Source: Chondrosia reniformis
Lineage: Eukaryota; Porifera; Demospongiae; Chondrillida; Chondrillidae
Length of the DNA: 64,000 nt
Direction: 5' to 3'
Assembly (NCBI GenBank): GCA_947172415.1
Contig: OX359198.1
Coordinates: 3,813,401-3,877,400 of the forward strand
Shown in pieces: positions 35,439 to 47,718 of this stretch. The notes below the pieces were generated by a model, which did not search any database, was not told where the DNA came from, and saw only the letters and a program-made list of their open reading frames with translations. Positions within the stretch are counted from its first letter, which is position 1. Every line of letters starts with the position of its first letter. A program made the position numbers and the translations under genes.

Positions 35439-38400
35439 ATAACTAATACATACAACTAGTACATACAACTGGTACATACAACTACTACATACAACTAATA
35501 CATACAACTACTTCAAAAACTAGTACATTCAACTAGTTCATACAACTAGTATCTAGTACACACAACTAGTACATACAACTACCAAAATACAACTAATACG
35601 TACAACTACTTCATAAAACTAGTGCATACAACAAGTATGTACAACTAGTATATAGTACATATTACTAGTACATACAACTATTACATACATCAAGAAACTA
35701 TTACGTACAACTAGTGAACACAACTAGTACATGCAATGAATACATATAACTCTATACAACTAGTCCATACAGATAGTTACTAGTACATACAACTAGTACT
35801 TATAACTACTACATACAACTAGTTCATACAAATACTACGTACAACTAGTCCATACAACTAGTAACTAGTACATAGAACTAGTACTTACAATTAGTACATA
35901 CAACTACTACCTATACATACAACTAGTTACTAGTACATACAACTAGTACATTCAACTAGTACACACTTAGTACATTAAACTAGTACATATATACAGAACA
36001 TAAAACTAGAACATACTACTAGTACATACAACTAGTACCTATAACTAGTACATAACTAGTCAATACAATTACTACATACAACTGGAACATACAACTAGCA
36101 CATAACTAGTACATACAGTTAATACATACAATTAAGACATGCAACTACTACTTACAATTGAGTACATACAACTAGAACCTCCAACTAGTTAATATAACTA
36201 GTCCTAGTACATACAACTAGAAAATACAACTAGTAACGACTACTTACAACTTGCACATACAGCTAGTCTACATACAACTACCACATCCAAATTTTACACA
36301 CAACTTGTTCATATAACCAGTACATACACATATAACTAGTTAATATTTATAGTACACACAACTAGACTACATATAGCTAGTACATACAACCAGTAACTAG
36401 TACATACAACTAGTGCACACAACTACTACTTTAAATTTGTACATACAACTAGTAACTACAACTAGTAAATATAACTAGTACATAAAACAATTGCACACAA
36501 CTATTACATACAACGAGTCCATATAACTCCATACAACTAGGACATACAGATTGTTACTAGGACATACAACTTGTACATATAACTAATACATACAAGAAGT
36601 TAATACAACTACTACATACAACTAGTACATACAACTAGTACGTGCATCTAGTACATAGTACTGGAACATACAATTAGTACATCCAACTACTAGTTATACA
36701 TACAACTAGTTAATAGAACATAGAACTAGTACATTCAACTAGTACACTCACCTAGTACATTAAACTAGTACATATATACAGTACATAAAACTAAAACATA
36801 CTACTAGTACATACAACTAGTACATACAACTAGTACATATAACAAATACATACAACTAGTACCTATAACTAGTACATAACTAGTCAATACAATTACTACA
36901 TACAACTGGAACTTACAACTAGCACATAACTAGTACATAAAATTAATACATACAATTAGAACATGAAACTACTACTTACAATTGAGTACATACTACTAGA
37001 ACCTCCAACTAGTTAATATAACTAGTCCTAGTACATACAACTAGAACATACAACTAGTAATGATGACTTACAACTTGTACAAACAGCTAGTCTACATACA
37101 ATTACTTCATCCAAATTTTACACACAACTAGTACATATAATCAGTACATACTCATATAACCAAAGCATATAACTAGTAAATAGAATTAGTACATAGAATT
37201 AGTAAGTAGTAAATACACCTAGTATATACAACTAGTACATAAAACTAGTTCATACAACTAGTTCTACAACTAGTACATATAACTAGTACATACAAGTTGC
37301 ACATATGAGCAGTACATACACATATAACTAGTAGCCATTTCTAGTACATACAACTAGACTACATACAGCTAGTACATACAACCAGTAACTAGTACATACA
37401 ACTAGTAACTACGACTAGTAAATATGACAACTACATACAGCAATTGCACACAACTAGTACTTACAACGGGTCCATATAACTCTATACAACTAGGACATAC
37501 GGATAGTTACAAGTACCTACAACTAATACATACAACTAGTAGATACAACTAGTACATACAACTACCTCATAAAACTAGTTCATACAACTAGTACATACAA
37601 CTAGTATCTAGCACCTACAACTAGTACATATAATAACTACATACAACTAATACATATAGCTACTTCATAAAACTAGTCCATACAACTAGTACATACAACT
37701 AGTATCTAGTACATCCAGCTAGTTATATAACTAATACATACAACGAGTACCTACAACTTGTACATAATTATTACATAGAATTAGTACATACAGCTAGTAC
37801 ATTCCATTAGAACATAGAATTAGTAAATATAACTAGTACATAAAACTAGTACATACAACTAGGACTACAAATAGTACATATAACCATATAACTAGTGCAT
37901 TCAACTTGAACATATAAGCCAGTACATACTCATATAACCAGTACATGGTACTAGTTCATTCAACCAGACTACATACAGCTAGTACATACAACTAGAAACT
38001 AGTACATACAACTAGTGAACACAACTAGTACATACAACGAGTCCATATAACTCTATACAACTAGGACATACAGATGGTTACTAGGATATACAACTAATAC
38101 ATACAACGAATACATACAACTAGTACATCCAATTAATAAATACAACTACTTCATAAAACTAGTACATACAACTAGTACATACAACTAGTATCTAGTACAA
38201 ATAACTAGTACATATAATAACTATATATAAGTAATACATACAACTACTTTATAAAACTAGTCCTTACTACTAGTACATACAACTAGTATCTAGTACATAC
38301 AACTAGTTATATAACTAGTACATACAACTAGTCCCAACAACTTGTACATAATTATTAAATAGAATTAAAACATATTACTAGTAAATTCAACTAGTACCTA

Positions 38401-39418
38401 CAATTAGTAAATGCAACTAGTACATAAAACTAGTACATACAACTAGGACTACAAATAGTACATATAACTAGTACATACAAATTGTACATATAAGTCAGTA
38501 CATACTCATATAACCAGTACACATTACTAGTACATTCAACTGGATTGCATACAGCTAGCACAACAAGAAACTAGTACACACAACTAAAACATACAACTAG
38601 TACATACTACTAGTACAAAAAACTAGTACATACAACTAGTAACTACAATTAGTAAATATAACCTGTACTAACAACAATTACACGCAACTAGGACATACCG
38701 CTAGTACATAAAACTACATATAACTAGAATTTCCAACTATTACATACAACTAGTAAATACAGATTGGTACCACTACATACAACTGGTACATAAACTATTA
38801 TATACAACTACTTCATATAACTAGTCCATATAACTTGTACATACAACTAGTACATACAAATAGTACCTACAACTAGTACATAGACCTAGTACATAGAACT
38901 AGTACCTACAATCAGTACATAGGACTAGTACATACAACCAGTAACTACAACTAGATAATGTAACTAGTAAATTAAACAATTACATTCTGCTAGTACAAAC
39001 AACTAGTAAATATAACTACATACAACTAGCACATACCACTAGTAAATACAGTTTGTTACTAGTACATACAACTAGTACATACAACTAGTACATACAACTA
39101 GTACATACAACTAGCACATACAACTAGTTCCTACAACTAGTAGATAGAATTGGTTCATTTTATTTGCACACAAAACCAGTTCATGCAACTAGTACATGCA
39201 ACTAGTACATACAACTAGTACATATAACTTGCACATACAATTAGTACATATAACTAGTTACGAGTACATACAATTAGTACATATAACTAGTACAAACAAG
39301 TAGTAACTACAACTAGTAAATATAACTAGTACATACAACTAGTAAATACAACTAGAACATACTACTAGTACATATAACTATTACATATAAATAGTACATT
39401 CAACTAGTACATACAACT
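35439..39418 (+). repeat. 13-bp minisatellite array, forward orientation
   Basis: About 4 kb of degenerate ACATACAACTAGT units. The AATTGAGTAC / AACCTCCAACTAG signature recurs at about 36154 and 36979, an 825-bp spacing that suggests a long higher-order unit. No coding sequence seen. Confidence 0.95.
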
Positions 39419-39605
39419 AATTCTAATGCATGAGCGACAATTTGTATTATGTAACAATATGCACACAAGCGAATTGTCAATTTTATTTTATTTATTCATT
39501 TATTTTTTATTTTTTGTACATATTGTTGCTTTTGTACTGGGTGCCTTTGTAGTAGCATTGGCCTCCCCAGTTTAAATAAGATTTTCTGATATCTTGATAT
39601 CCTGA
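39419..39605 (+). other. Short non-satellite insert, possible retroelement 3' tail
   Basis: About 187 bp of T-rich sequence (TTTTATTTTATTTATTC) followed by GTACTGGGTGCCTTTGTAG and a terminal GATATCTTGATATCCTG. A short inverted repeat (GACAATT / AATTGTC) lies at its left end. It resembles a severely truncated LINE 3' end, but no family could be assigned. Confidence 0.35.
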
Positions 39606-41519
39606 ACTAGTACGTATAACAAGTGTGTACAACTAGTACGTTCAACTAGTACATAACTTTTCCATAGATTTAGTACATACAACTTGAACATACAAATAGC
39701 ACATAACTATTAAATACAACTAGTATATACAACTAGGACTACAACTAGTACATATAACCAGTGCATACATATATAACTAATACATTCAACTAGTACATAC
39801 ATCTAGCAAGTAGTACATACAACTAATACATACAACTAGAACATACAGCTAGTGCACACAACTAGTACATTATATTTGTACATATAACTAGTACATACAA
39901 CTAGTACATTCAAGTAGTACATAGAAATTGTACATACAACTGGCAATTACAACTATTAAATATACCTAATACATAAAAAAATTGCACGCAACTAATACAT
40001 ACAACTGATACATATAACCCTATACAACTAGGACATACAGATAGTAATAGTACATACAACTAGTACATACAACTAGTTCATACAACTAGTACATACAACT
40101 AGATACTAGTACATACAACTAGTACATACCCCTAATTCATGCAACTAGTAAATACAACTAGTACATAAAACAACTACCTATACATACAACTAGTTACTAG
40201 TACAATCAACTACTATGTACATACAACTTGTACTTACAACTAGTAACTATAACTGGTAAATTTAACTAGTATAAACATACAACAATTTCACACAATAACT
40301 ATATACAATTAGTATATACAACTAGTATCTAGTAGATAAAACTAGTACATACAACTAGTACATATAACCAGTACATACACAAATATATAACCAGTGCTTA
40401 AAACTAGTACATAAAACTAGACTACATACAACTAGAAACTAGTACATTCAACTAAAACATACAACTAGTAAGTGGTACATACAACCAGTACACACCAGTA
40501 GTACATTAAATTGGGACAAATTACTAGTGCATACAACCAGTACATACAACTAGTACATACTACAAGTAACTTCAACTAGTAAATATAAATTGTACATAAC
40601 ACAATTCCGCATAACTAGTACTCACAACTAATACATACAACTAATTACTAGTACATACAAGTAGTACATAAAACTAGTACATGCAACTATTACATACAAC
40701 TAGTACTTACAACTACTACCTATACATTCAACTAGTTACTAGTGAATACAACTAGTACATACACTAGTACATACAACTGTTAACTTCAACTCTTACATAT
40801 AACTAGTAAATATGACTAAAAACTAGTACATACAACTAGTTCATACAACTATTACATACAACGAGTACATACAACTAGCTACTAGAATATACAACTAGTA
40901 CATACTACTAGTACATACAACTAGTTACAGGTTCATACAACTAGTAACTACAACTAATAAATATAACTAGTACATATATTAATTAAACACAACTAGTACA
41001 CACATCTAGTACATATAACTACATACAAACAGTACATACAACTAGTACATCCAACTCGTAGATACAGATTGTTACTAGTACACACAACTAGTACATATAA
41101 GTAATACATACAACTAATACCTACAACTACTAGTACAAACAACTAGTAACTACTACTAGTTAAAACACTAGTCCATACAACAATCACACAACTAGTACAT
41201 ACAACTAGTACAATTAACTACATACAACTAGTACATTCAACTAGTACATACAAGTAATACATATAACTACATACAATTGGTACATACAACTAGTACATAC
41301 AATTAGTACAAACAGATAGTTACTAGCACATACAACTAGTTACTAGTACATACAACTGGTACAGACAACTAGTACCTACAACTAGTATGTAGAACTAGTA
41401 CATAGCACTAGTACCTACACCTAGTACATACAAGTGGTACATTCAACTAGTTGGACTAGTTGAAATATACAACTATTACGTACAACTAGTACATACTACT
41501 AGTTCATACAACTAGTACA
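39606..41519 (+). repeat. 13-bp minisatellite array, forward orientation
   Basis: About 1.9 kb of degenerate ACATACAACTAGT units up to the Penelope-like element. No gene seen. Confidence 0.95.
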
Positions 41520-41544
41520 TAGGTGGGCAAGCTAGCCCCTCACT

Positions 41545-42026
41545 AGTTAAAAAGTGTAGCAATAAGTGGTGTTAAACATGTCCCTCTTTAGTTACTGGCC
41601 CTACTTCTAAGAGTTCAGTTATTGGCAGGACCTATCAAGTCCGTAGCCCTTTTGGTCCCCTAGGATGCCAGAGTAGGATATGTTGTGTATCTTATTACTT
41701 GTAAACAATGTGATGTACAGTATGTAGGAGAAACCTCTCAGATGCTTAGGAGTAGAATGAACAACCATAGGACTAGTACCAAAGGTTTTAAGCCACTGTA
41801 TCTTTACAATCACTTTAATTCTGATAACCATAGTTTTGATGATGCCTTGATTATGCCCATAGAACAGATAACTGAGACACCTAATTCTATTAGCCTCAGA
41901 CTACTGAGAGAAGCGTTCTGGTACAAGGAACTCTGCTCTTTTTACCCATATGGACTTAACGATAACATTAAAGGCGTTGGCAATATTTCAAAACCTAAAA
42001 AAGAAATCATCGTATGGAACTTTTAA
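41545..42026 (+). pseudogene. GIY-YIG endonuclease domain of Penelope-like element
   Basis: 41685-42026 holds the GIY-YIG core: VVYLITCKQCDVQYVGETS (the YLI...YVG pair), then the Arg segment MLRSRMNNHRTS, an H-rich strand (NHFNSDNHSFDD) and LLREAFWYKELCSFYPYGLN with the catalytic-type Glu. Upstream, about 41551-41590 reads CSNKWC, then a stop, then TCPSL. This resembles the Cys-rich motif that precedes GIY-YIG in Naiad elements, here broken by TAA and a frameshift. The domain would nick target DNA for insertion. Confidence 0.75.
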
Positions 42027-42279
42027 TCGCTTATCTCATAAAAGACGGCATTGGCGCTCCAATCTAAAATCGACAGGCAGTAGTAACAATGCTGCCTACG
42101 ACCCTGAATGGCTCAAAGAATGACTACCACTTTACAAGAACGTGGGCTTTCTGGCCAAACTTAAACGCGATACTTTTGCATTACAAGCTTGACACCTTCA
42201 TCGTTTGTTAAACTCGGTACAATGTCTCATCGATACCCCAGAAACACCTTTTCCGCTTAGACTTATGCTAATGATTAAA

Positions 42280-44183
42280 GATGTTATTTAAGCACGCGCT
42301 TCAGCCAGCCTTCCCAAACACCCAACGAAGACGACAAGTCCAGAAGGGTTTCTTAAAATCGTGTTTCATAATAAAGGTGTAGAAAAAATAGGCCTCTCAG
42401 GTATCTTAAACCAAAAGTTAGTGTTAGAAACTGTCCCACCCTTTATACAAAACAAAGAGCCCCCATGTGTAGTATATAAGTATACCCAACCAATAGGACC
42501 TCAAATCTTTAACTTTTCACAAGCCTCCAAGTCAGATGTTTTTAGAAAACCAGAACCATGTGAGTGTCACAAGTCCCCCTTCATTTACAAGCCCCTAGGC
42601 CATGTTTTAACAGGTGATCTACGTATTGTTAGTAACCCAAAACTTAGAAAACTTCTTAGGAAAGGACCAAAATTTAGAGAACCTAATAACTTTAATTGGG
42701 TAACTGCTTTAAAAATGTGTAAGGAAGGTCTTAGAAAATATAAGATTACCTGGGCCCATAGAGAAAATGTATCTACTTCTGTATTTAGTGAGTGGGAAAA
42801 TGCTGTACTTAAGAAAATTAATGATAGGATCTCTAAGCTGTCTAAATCGTATACCAAATCCTCAGTGGCCAAGAAGACCCTTACTTGCCCTAAAATTAAG
42901 AAATTCTTAGCAGACCTACATGATAAGTATGTTATAGCCCCTGCCGATAAGGCCTCTAATAATATAATTTTTATATGTAAGTCCTACTATAGACAAATTA
43001 TTAATGAAGAACTAGGCAGTACCTCCACTTATGCTAAATGTACAGTAGAACCCCAACAGTTAATTAGGAAACACATAGATTTCTTAAAACTAGAGAACTT
43101 AGAACCTAAACCAGACTGGTGTAACCTTCCCTCTTTTTACTGGATGCTACATAAGAACCCTTACAGCTACAGATTCACAGCCGCCTCTCACAAATGTACT
43201 ACCAAATCCCTTTCTAGATTTCTAACTTCGGCACTCAGAATAATTCTCAAACATTTTAGAGAATACTGCCTAGGTATATATAGGAATACTGGTGTTAATG
43301 CCTTTTGGATAGTAGAAAACTCACTAGAAGTCGTAGATAGTCTTAGGTCTTTACCCACTAGAAAAGCCCAGCTAGCTAGTTTTGATTTTTCTACATTATA
43401 TACAGCGATCCCCCATAACCTACTTAAAGATAAGATTACTAACCTAATTCATAGTGCCTATACCTGTTGAAAGTCCCAATATATAGAAGTCTGTCAGGAT
43501 AAAGCCTTTTGGTCTAACAATATCTCCAATAAAGCAGTCACAGCTGTTCATTTAGTAGAGCTCTTTAATTACCTTATTGACAACATTTATGTATGTGTAG
43601 ACGGTTCTGTATTTAAGCAATGTGTAGGTATCCCTATGGGTACTGACTGTGCCCCTGTAGTTGCTAATCTTTTTCTGTTTGCCTATGAGTATGGGTTTAT
43701 GAAAGGACTACTTAAGGATAACATCACCCTAGCTATTAAATTTTCCAATATTTATAGGTATATTGATGACCTTTTATGTATTAACAACAAGGATTTTGAA
43801 CTGTCAATTAGTGATATTTACCCCAAAGAACTTATTCTTAAAAAGACAAATACCAGCCTTAAAAAATCCCCCTTTTTAGACTTAGATAAACCATTACTAA
43901 CAATCAATTTATCACTAAAGTATATGATAAGCGAGAGGACTTTAACTTTGATATAGTAAATTTCCCCCATTTAGATAGTAATATTCCTAATACCCCAGCC
44001 TATGGAGTCTTTATTTCACAACTATTTAGATATTCCAGAATATGTAGTGACTTCTCCAGTTTTCAGACTAAAAGTTTGCAGTTATGCAGTAGGCTTATAA
44101 AGCAGGGTTACAAATACTTTAAGCTAAAATCAACCTTTAAAACCTTCCTATCCCGGCAGCCTCTAGTTAGAATCAAGTATTAG
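42280..44183 (+). pseudogene. Reverse transcriptase of Naiad-type Penelope-like element
   Basis: 42361-43470 encodes the N-terminal region (FHNKGVEKIGLSGILNQK, PLGHVLTGDLRIVSNPK) and the DKA-type motif VIAPADKASNNIIFICKSYY. RT motif A follows (LASFDFSTLYTAIPHNL). A TGA at 43468-43470 interrupts the frame. The same frame resumes with motif B (GIPMGTDCAPVVANLFLF), motif C (RYIDDLLCIN) and SPFLDLD to about 43890. After a frameshift the C-terminal part (TKVYDKREDFNF, PAYGVFISQLFRYSR) runs to TAG at 44181-44183. Active-site residues are intact but the ORF is not. It would copy element RNA at a nicked target. Confidence 0.82.
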
Positions 44184-44447
44184 CAAAAAGTAGATAGTAT
44201 GCTTAAGGACTGTCTTGTGTTACCCCATATTGTGTTACCCCACCTCCAAAAAATGTTACTACTAGAAGACCTAAGGGTAGACTTATGTAATATGTTGTAC
44301 TTGTGTCTATAGTTATACTGAGTCTGTTTTACCTGTACAAGCAAGATTACTAATAGATTTATAATTAATTCATAAAAGTTAATTGGACCAACATTCCTTT
44401 CATAAAATTAAATTTCATCATGTGTCTTAGTTAACACCTTATTTAAC

Positions 44448-44475
44448 TTTTGGCGCCAAAATAGTGTATATAAGG
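44448..44475 (+). promoter_or_regulatory. Palindrome plus TATA box in Penelope-like 3' region (second copy)
   Basis: TTTTGGCGCCAAAA (44448-44461) and TATATAAGG (44467-44475), spaced exactly as at 30265-30292. A promoter located in the 3' region would drive the next copy in a tandem arrangement, as in the pseudo-LTR organisation known for Penelope-like elements. Confidence 0.55.
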
Positions 44476-44537
44476 CCCCTAGATTTAGCATAGAGAGCCA
44501 AGGATTCACAGAAGATCAAGATAAAGAAAAAGACAAA

Positions 44538-44600
44538 GACTCCCAGGATCACTGATGAAGGGTGGAATTCCCAGAAACGGCTGTCTGACCCAGTGGAGAA
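44538..44600 (+). ncRNA. Hammerhead-ribozyme-like motif (second copy)
   Basis: CTGATGA at 44552-44558, GGG/CCC stem II, GAAAC at 44574-44578, minimal stem III and GTC at 44583-44585. The core is identical to the copy at 30355-30415, with the same A-A closing mismatch. It lies about 75 bp downstream of the TATA box, so it would sit near the 5' end of a transcript started there. Confidence 0.6.
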
Positions 44601-44738
44601 GAAGATGAAAGAAGGGAAAAGAAGGAAGCAAAGACTACTGTATCTTCATCTAAAGCTCTCTTTAGGTTTAGTTCCCCTATAGGCTCTTTTTACAGTATGG
44701 GCATATAGCATGTAGGAAAATGGTATCTTAGATTTTTC

Positions 44739-46918
44739 AAAGAACTTGTACATACAACAATTAGTACATATGACTAGTACATAAAAGTAGTAGTAGACAT
44801 ATAACTAGGATATATACATGTAACTAAAACATACCCATATAACTAGTACATAGAAAGAGTCCATTCAATTAGTACATACAACTAGTAAAGACAATTAGTG
44901 CATACAACCACTACAGAGAAATAATACATGCAACCAATTCATTCAACTAGTACATACAACTAGTACAGACAACTTGGTACCTACAAGTAGTACATTCAAC
45001 TACTACATACAACTAGCACATACAAGTAGTACATACAGCTACTACATACAACTAGTACATACATCTAGTTCAAAACAAATATATACATACAACTAGTACA
45101 TACAATGAGGATATACAACTAGTACATACTACTAGTACATATAACTAGTAGATACAAATAGTACATACAACTAGTAACTAGCAGATACAACTTGTATCCA
45201 GGATATACAACTAGGATATACAAGTAGTGCCCACAACTAGTGAATAATACCAGTAGTAGTACATAAAAATAGGACAAACAAATAGTACATATAACTAGTA
45301 CACACAATTAGAACAAACATTGAATACATACAACCAGTGCATCCTACTAGTTCATACAACTAGTATATATAACTCGTACATACAAGTACATATAACTGGA
45401 ACATACAACTAGTTCATACATATAGAATATATACTTAGTACATGAAACAACAAGTCCATATCACTAGGACATACATACAGAACAAGAACATACACTTATA
45501 ACTAGAACATTTAAATACTACATACAACTAGTATACAAAACTTGTTCATACAACTAGTAAATAGAACTAGTTCTTAAAACTAGTACATACAACTAGAACA
45601 TACAACTAGGACATACAACTAGTACATTCAATTAATACATACAACAAGTTCATACCACTAATACATCCAACTAGTTCATAGAAATAGTACATACTAATAG
45701 TTCATACAACTAGTAAATACATCTACTACACACAACAAGTACATACAACTAGTACATACAACTTGTACATATAGCTAGTACATTTAACTAGAATATCCAA
45801 CTAATACTAACAACTCGTTCATACAACTAGTTCTTACAACTAGTACATAAAACTAGTACACAAAACTAGTATATATAACTAATACTTACAACTAGTTCAT
45901 AGAAATAGTACATACTACACTTTCATACAACTAGTAAATACAACTAGTACATACTACTAGTGCATACAACTAAAACATACACAGGTAACGAGAACATATA
46001 AATAGTAAATGCAATTAGGACATACAACTAGTATGTACAAATAGAACATGGAACTAGTACCTACAACGAGTACATACAAATAGGACATATACCTCGTATA
46101 TACAACTTATACCTACAATAGTTACATATAACTAGAACATACAACTAATACTAACAAGTTGTTTATACAACTAGAACATACAACGAGTAAAAACAACTAA
46201 TACATAAATACAACTAGAACTCACAACTAGTACATACACCTAGTACATACAACTTGTACAAAAAACTAGTACAAAAACTAATATATACAACTACTTCATA
46301 CAACTAGAACATACAACTAGTACATAGAAATAGGATATACAATTAGGTCATACAACTAGTACATACAACTAGTACATACAACCACTACATAAAACAAGTA
46401 CATCCAACTAGTTCATACATTCAACTAGTACATACAACTGTCATTTGTAACTAGTAAGTAGAACAAGTTCTTACAACTAGTATACACCTACAGTTTGTAC
46501 GTACTGCTAGTACATACAACTTTTACATACTACTAGTCCATATAACTAGAACATATACATGTAATTAGTGCGTACAAATAGTACATATAACTAGAACATA
46601 CAACTAGTTCATACAACTAGTTCATACAACCAGTACATACACATAGTAAATAACTAGTACATACAACTAGTACTTACTACTAGTACATACAACCAGTTCA
46701 CAAAACTAGTACATTAACCAAGTCCATACAAGTAGTCCATATAACTAGTACATACAAATGGGACATAAAAGTAGTACATACAACTTGTACATACAACTCG
46801 TACATTCAACTAGCATCTACAGCTAGTACATACACATAGTACATACAACTAGTACATTCAACTTGTACATGCAACTTGTGCATAAACCTAGTACGTTCAA
46901 CTAGAACATACAACAAGT
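44739..46918 (+). repeat. 13-bp minisatellite array, forward orientation
   Basis: About 2.2 kb of degenerate ACATACAACTAGT units. This is the last forward block before the orientation change. No gene seen. Confidence 0.95.
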
Positions 46919-47659
46919 ACTTATTTGAATGTTTTCTCTGATGTGTGGTTGGCAGTGTCACAGTTAGTGTCCTTTTTGTGCTTTACTAAGAAGCAAGGAT
47001 GCATGGAGCAGTCAATTTAAAAGCTTTCTGGTAAGTCAACAGTTTCAATTTCTTGAATAGTATACCTCATTTGGCTTTCACTTACAAACTTCATTGCAAA
47101 TTTCAAATTGTTCTCACATCATTGCAGGTCACTCCTTACCTTCACAACTAGAGGGAAAATAGAAGAAGATACATGTTTTGAATTACTATAAACGCATAAC
47201 TTAGACCTGCATTGGGGAGACATGAGGAGTGAGCGAGCATTTCATTAGCAAGTCTAACAAGTAAGTGTATATATAATATGATTGCTAATTCACTCATGCA
47301 CATTACTGCGAAGTGCTGTTACTTTGTAAGTGTACTATTTTCCTTCAGGTACCCACATATTCTTTCCAACAAATTAATGCATTTCTGAAAAGCACTGGAT
47401 AAACATGTTTGGAACCAAAGAAAGAAACCATACCCATACCATATCTATCATATCTCATTTATTGCACTATTAACTTACTTCAGTGTTCCTGCAAAACACA
47501 GGCTTCATTGTACCAAGAGCTAATACTCTTCCTTCACACTCTTTTTTCTGTTTCTAATGTATTTATTAGTTGATGATTGATCATAGAAGTGTTTATTACA
47601 GTATACCAGTAGCATGAACATGATTGGTAATTATAAGGACACAGCGACCAAAGGGAGCC
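46919..47659. other. Non-satellite segment at the array orientation switch
   Basis: About 740 bp of ordinary-complexity, AT-rich sequence with no long open frame and no recognised domain. To its left the minisatellite is forward; to its right it is reverse. It could be a decayed mobile element or unique DNA. Confidence 0.5.
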
Positions 47660-47718
47660 AAGTAGTTCGAGTTCATTCGGGGGGCACAGTCCCACGAGTT
47701 TTTTAACTCGAACTACTT
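47660..47718. repeat. 14-bp perfect inverted repeat, dispersed hairpin element
   Basis: AAGTAGTTCGAGTT (47660-47673) and AACTCGAACTACTT (47705-47718) are exact reverse complements enclosing a GC-rich CGGGGGGCACAGTCCCACG loop. A related sequence lies in opposite orientation at 61226-61280. It may be the end of a mobile element. Confidence 0.65.

Larger units (their letters stand above)
41520..44738 (+). mobile_element. Penelope-like element, Naiad-type (N-terminal GIY-YIG then RT)
   Basis: A 3.2-kb retroelement inserted in satellite. The domain order is a Cys-rich motif, GIY-YIG nuclease, linker, reverse transcriptase, then a 3' region with promoter-like and hammerhead-like elements. An N-terminal nuclease is the permuted order described for the Naiad/Chlamys group; canonical Penelope elements have it at the C-terminus. 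The copy is broken by stops and frameshifts and lacks the upstream promoter region that its own 3' end carries. The 3' end matches 30014-30556. Confidence 0.82.

Noticed and set aside
45119-45307. Open frames of 60-80 residues inside satellite (also 9682-9864 and 29948-30181) rich in Tyr, Val, Leu and Cys
   Set aside because: They are translations of the 13-bp repeat or of non-coding Penelope-like 3' sequence, with no domain and no consistent phase.
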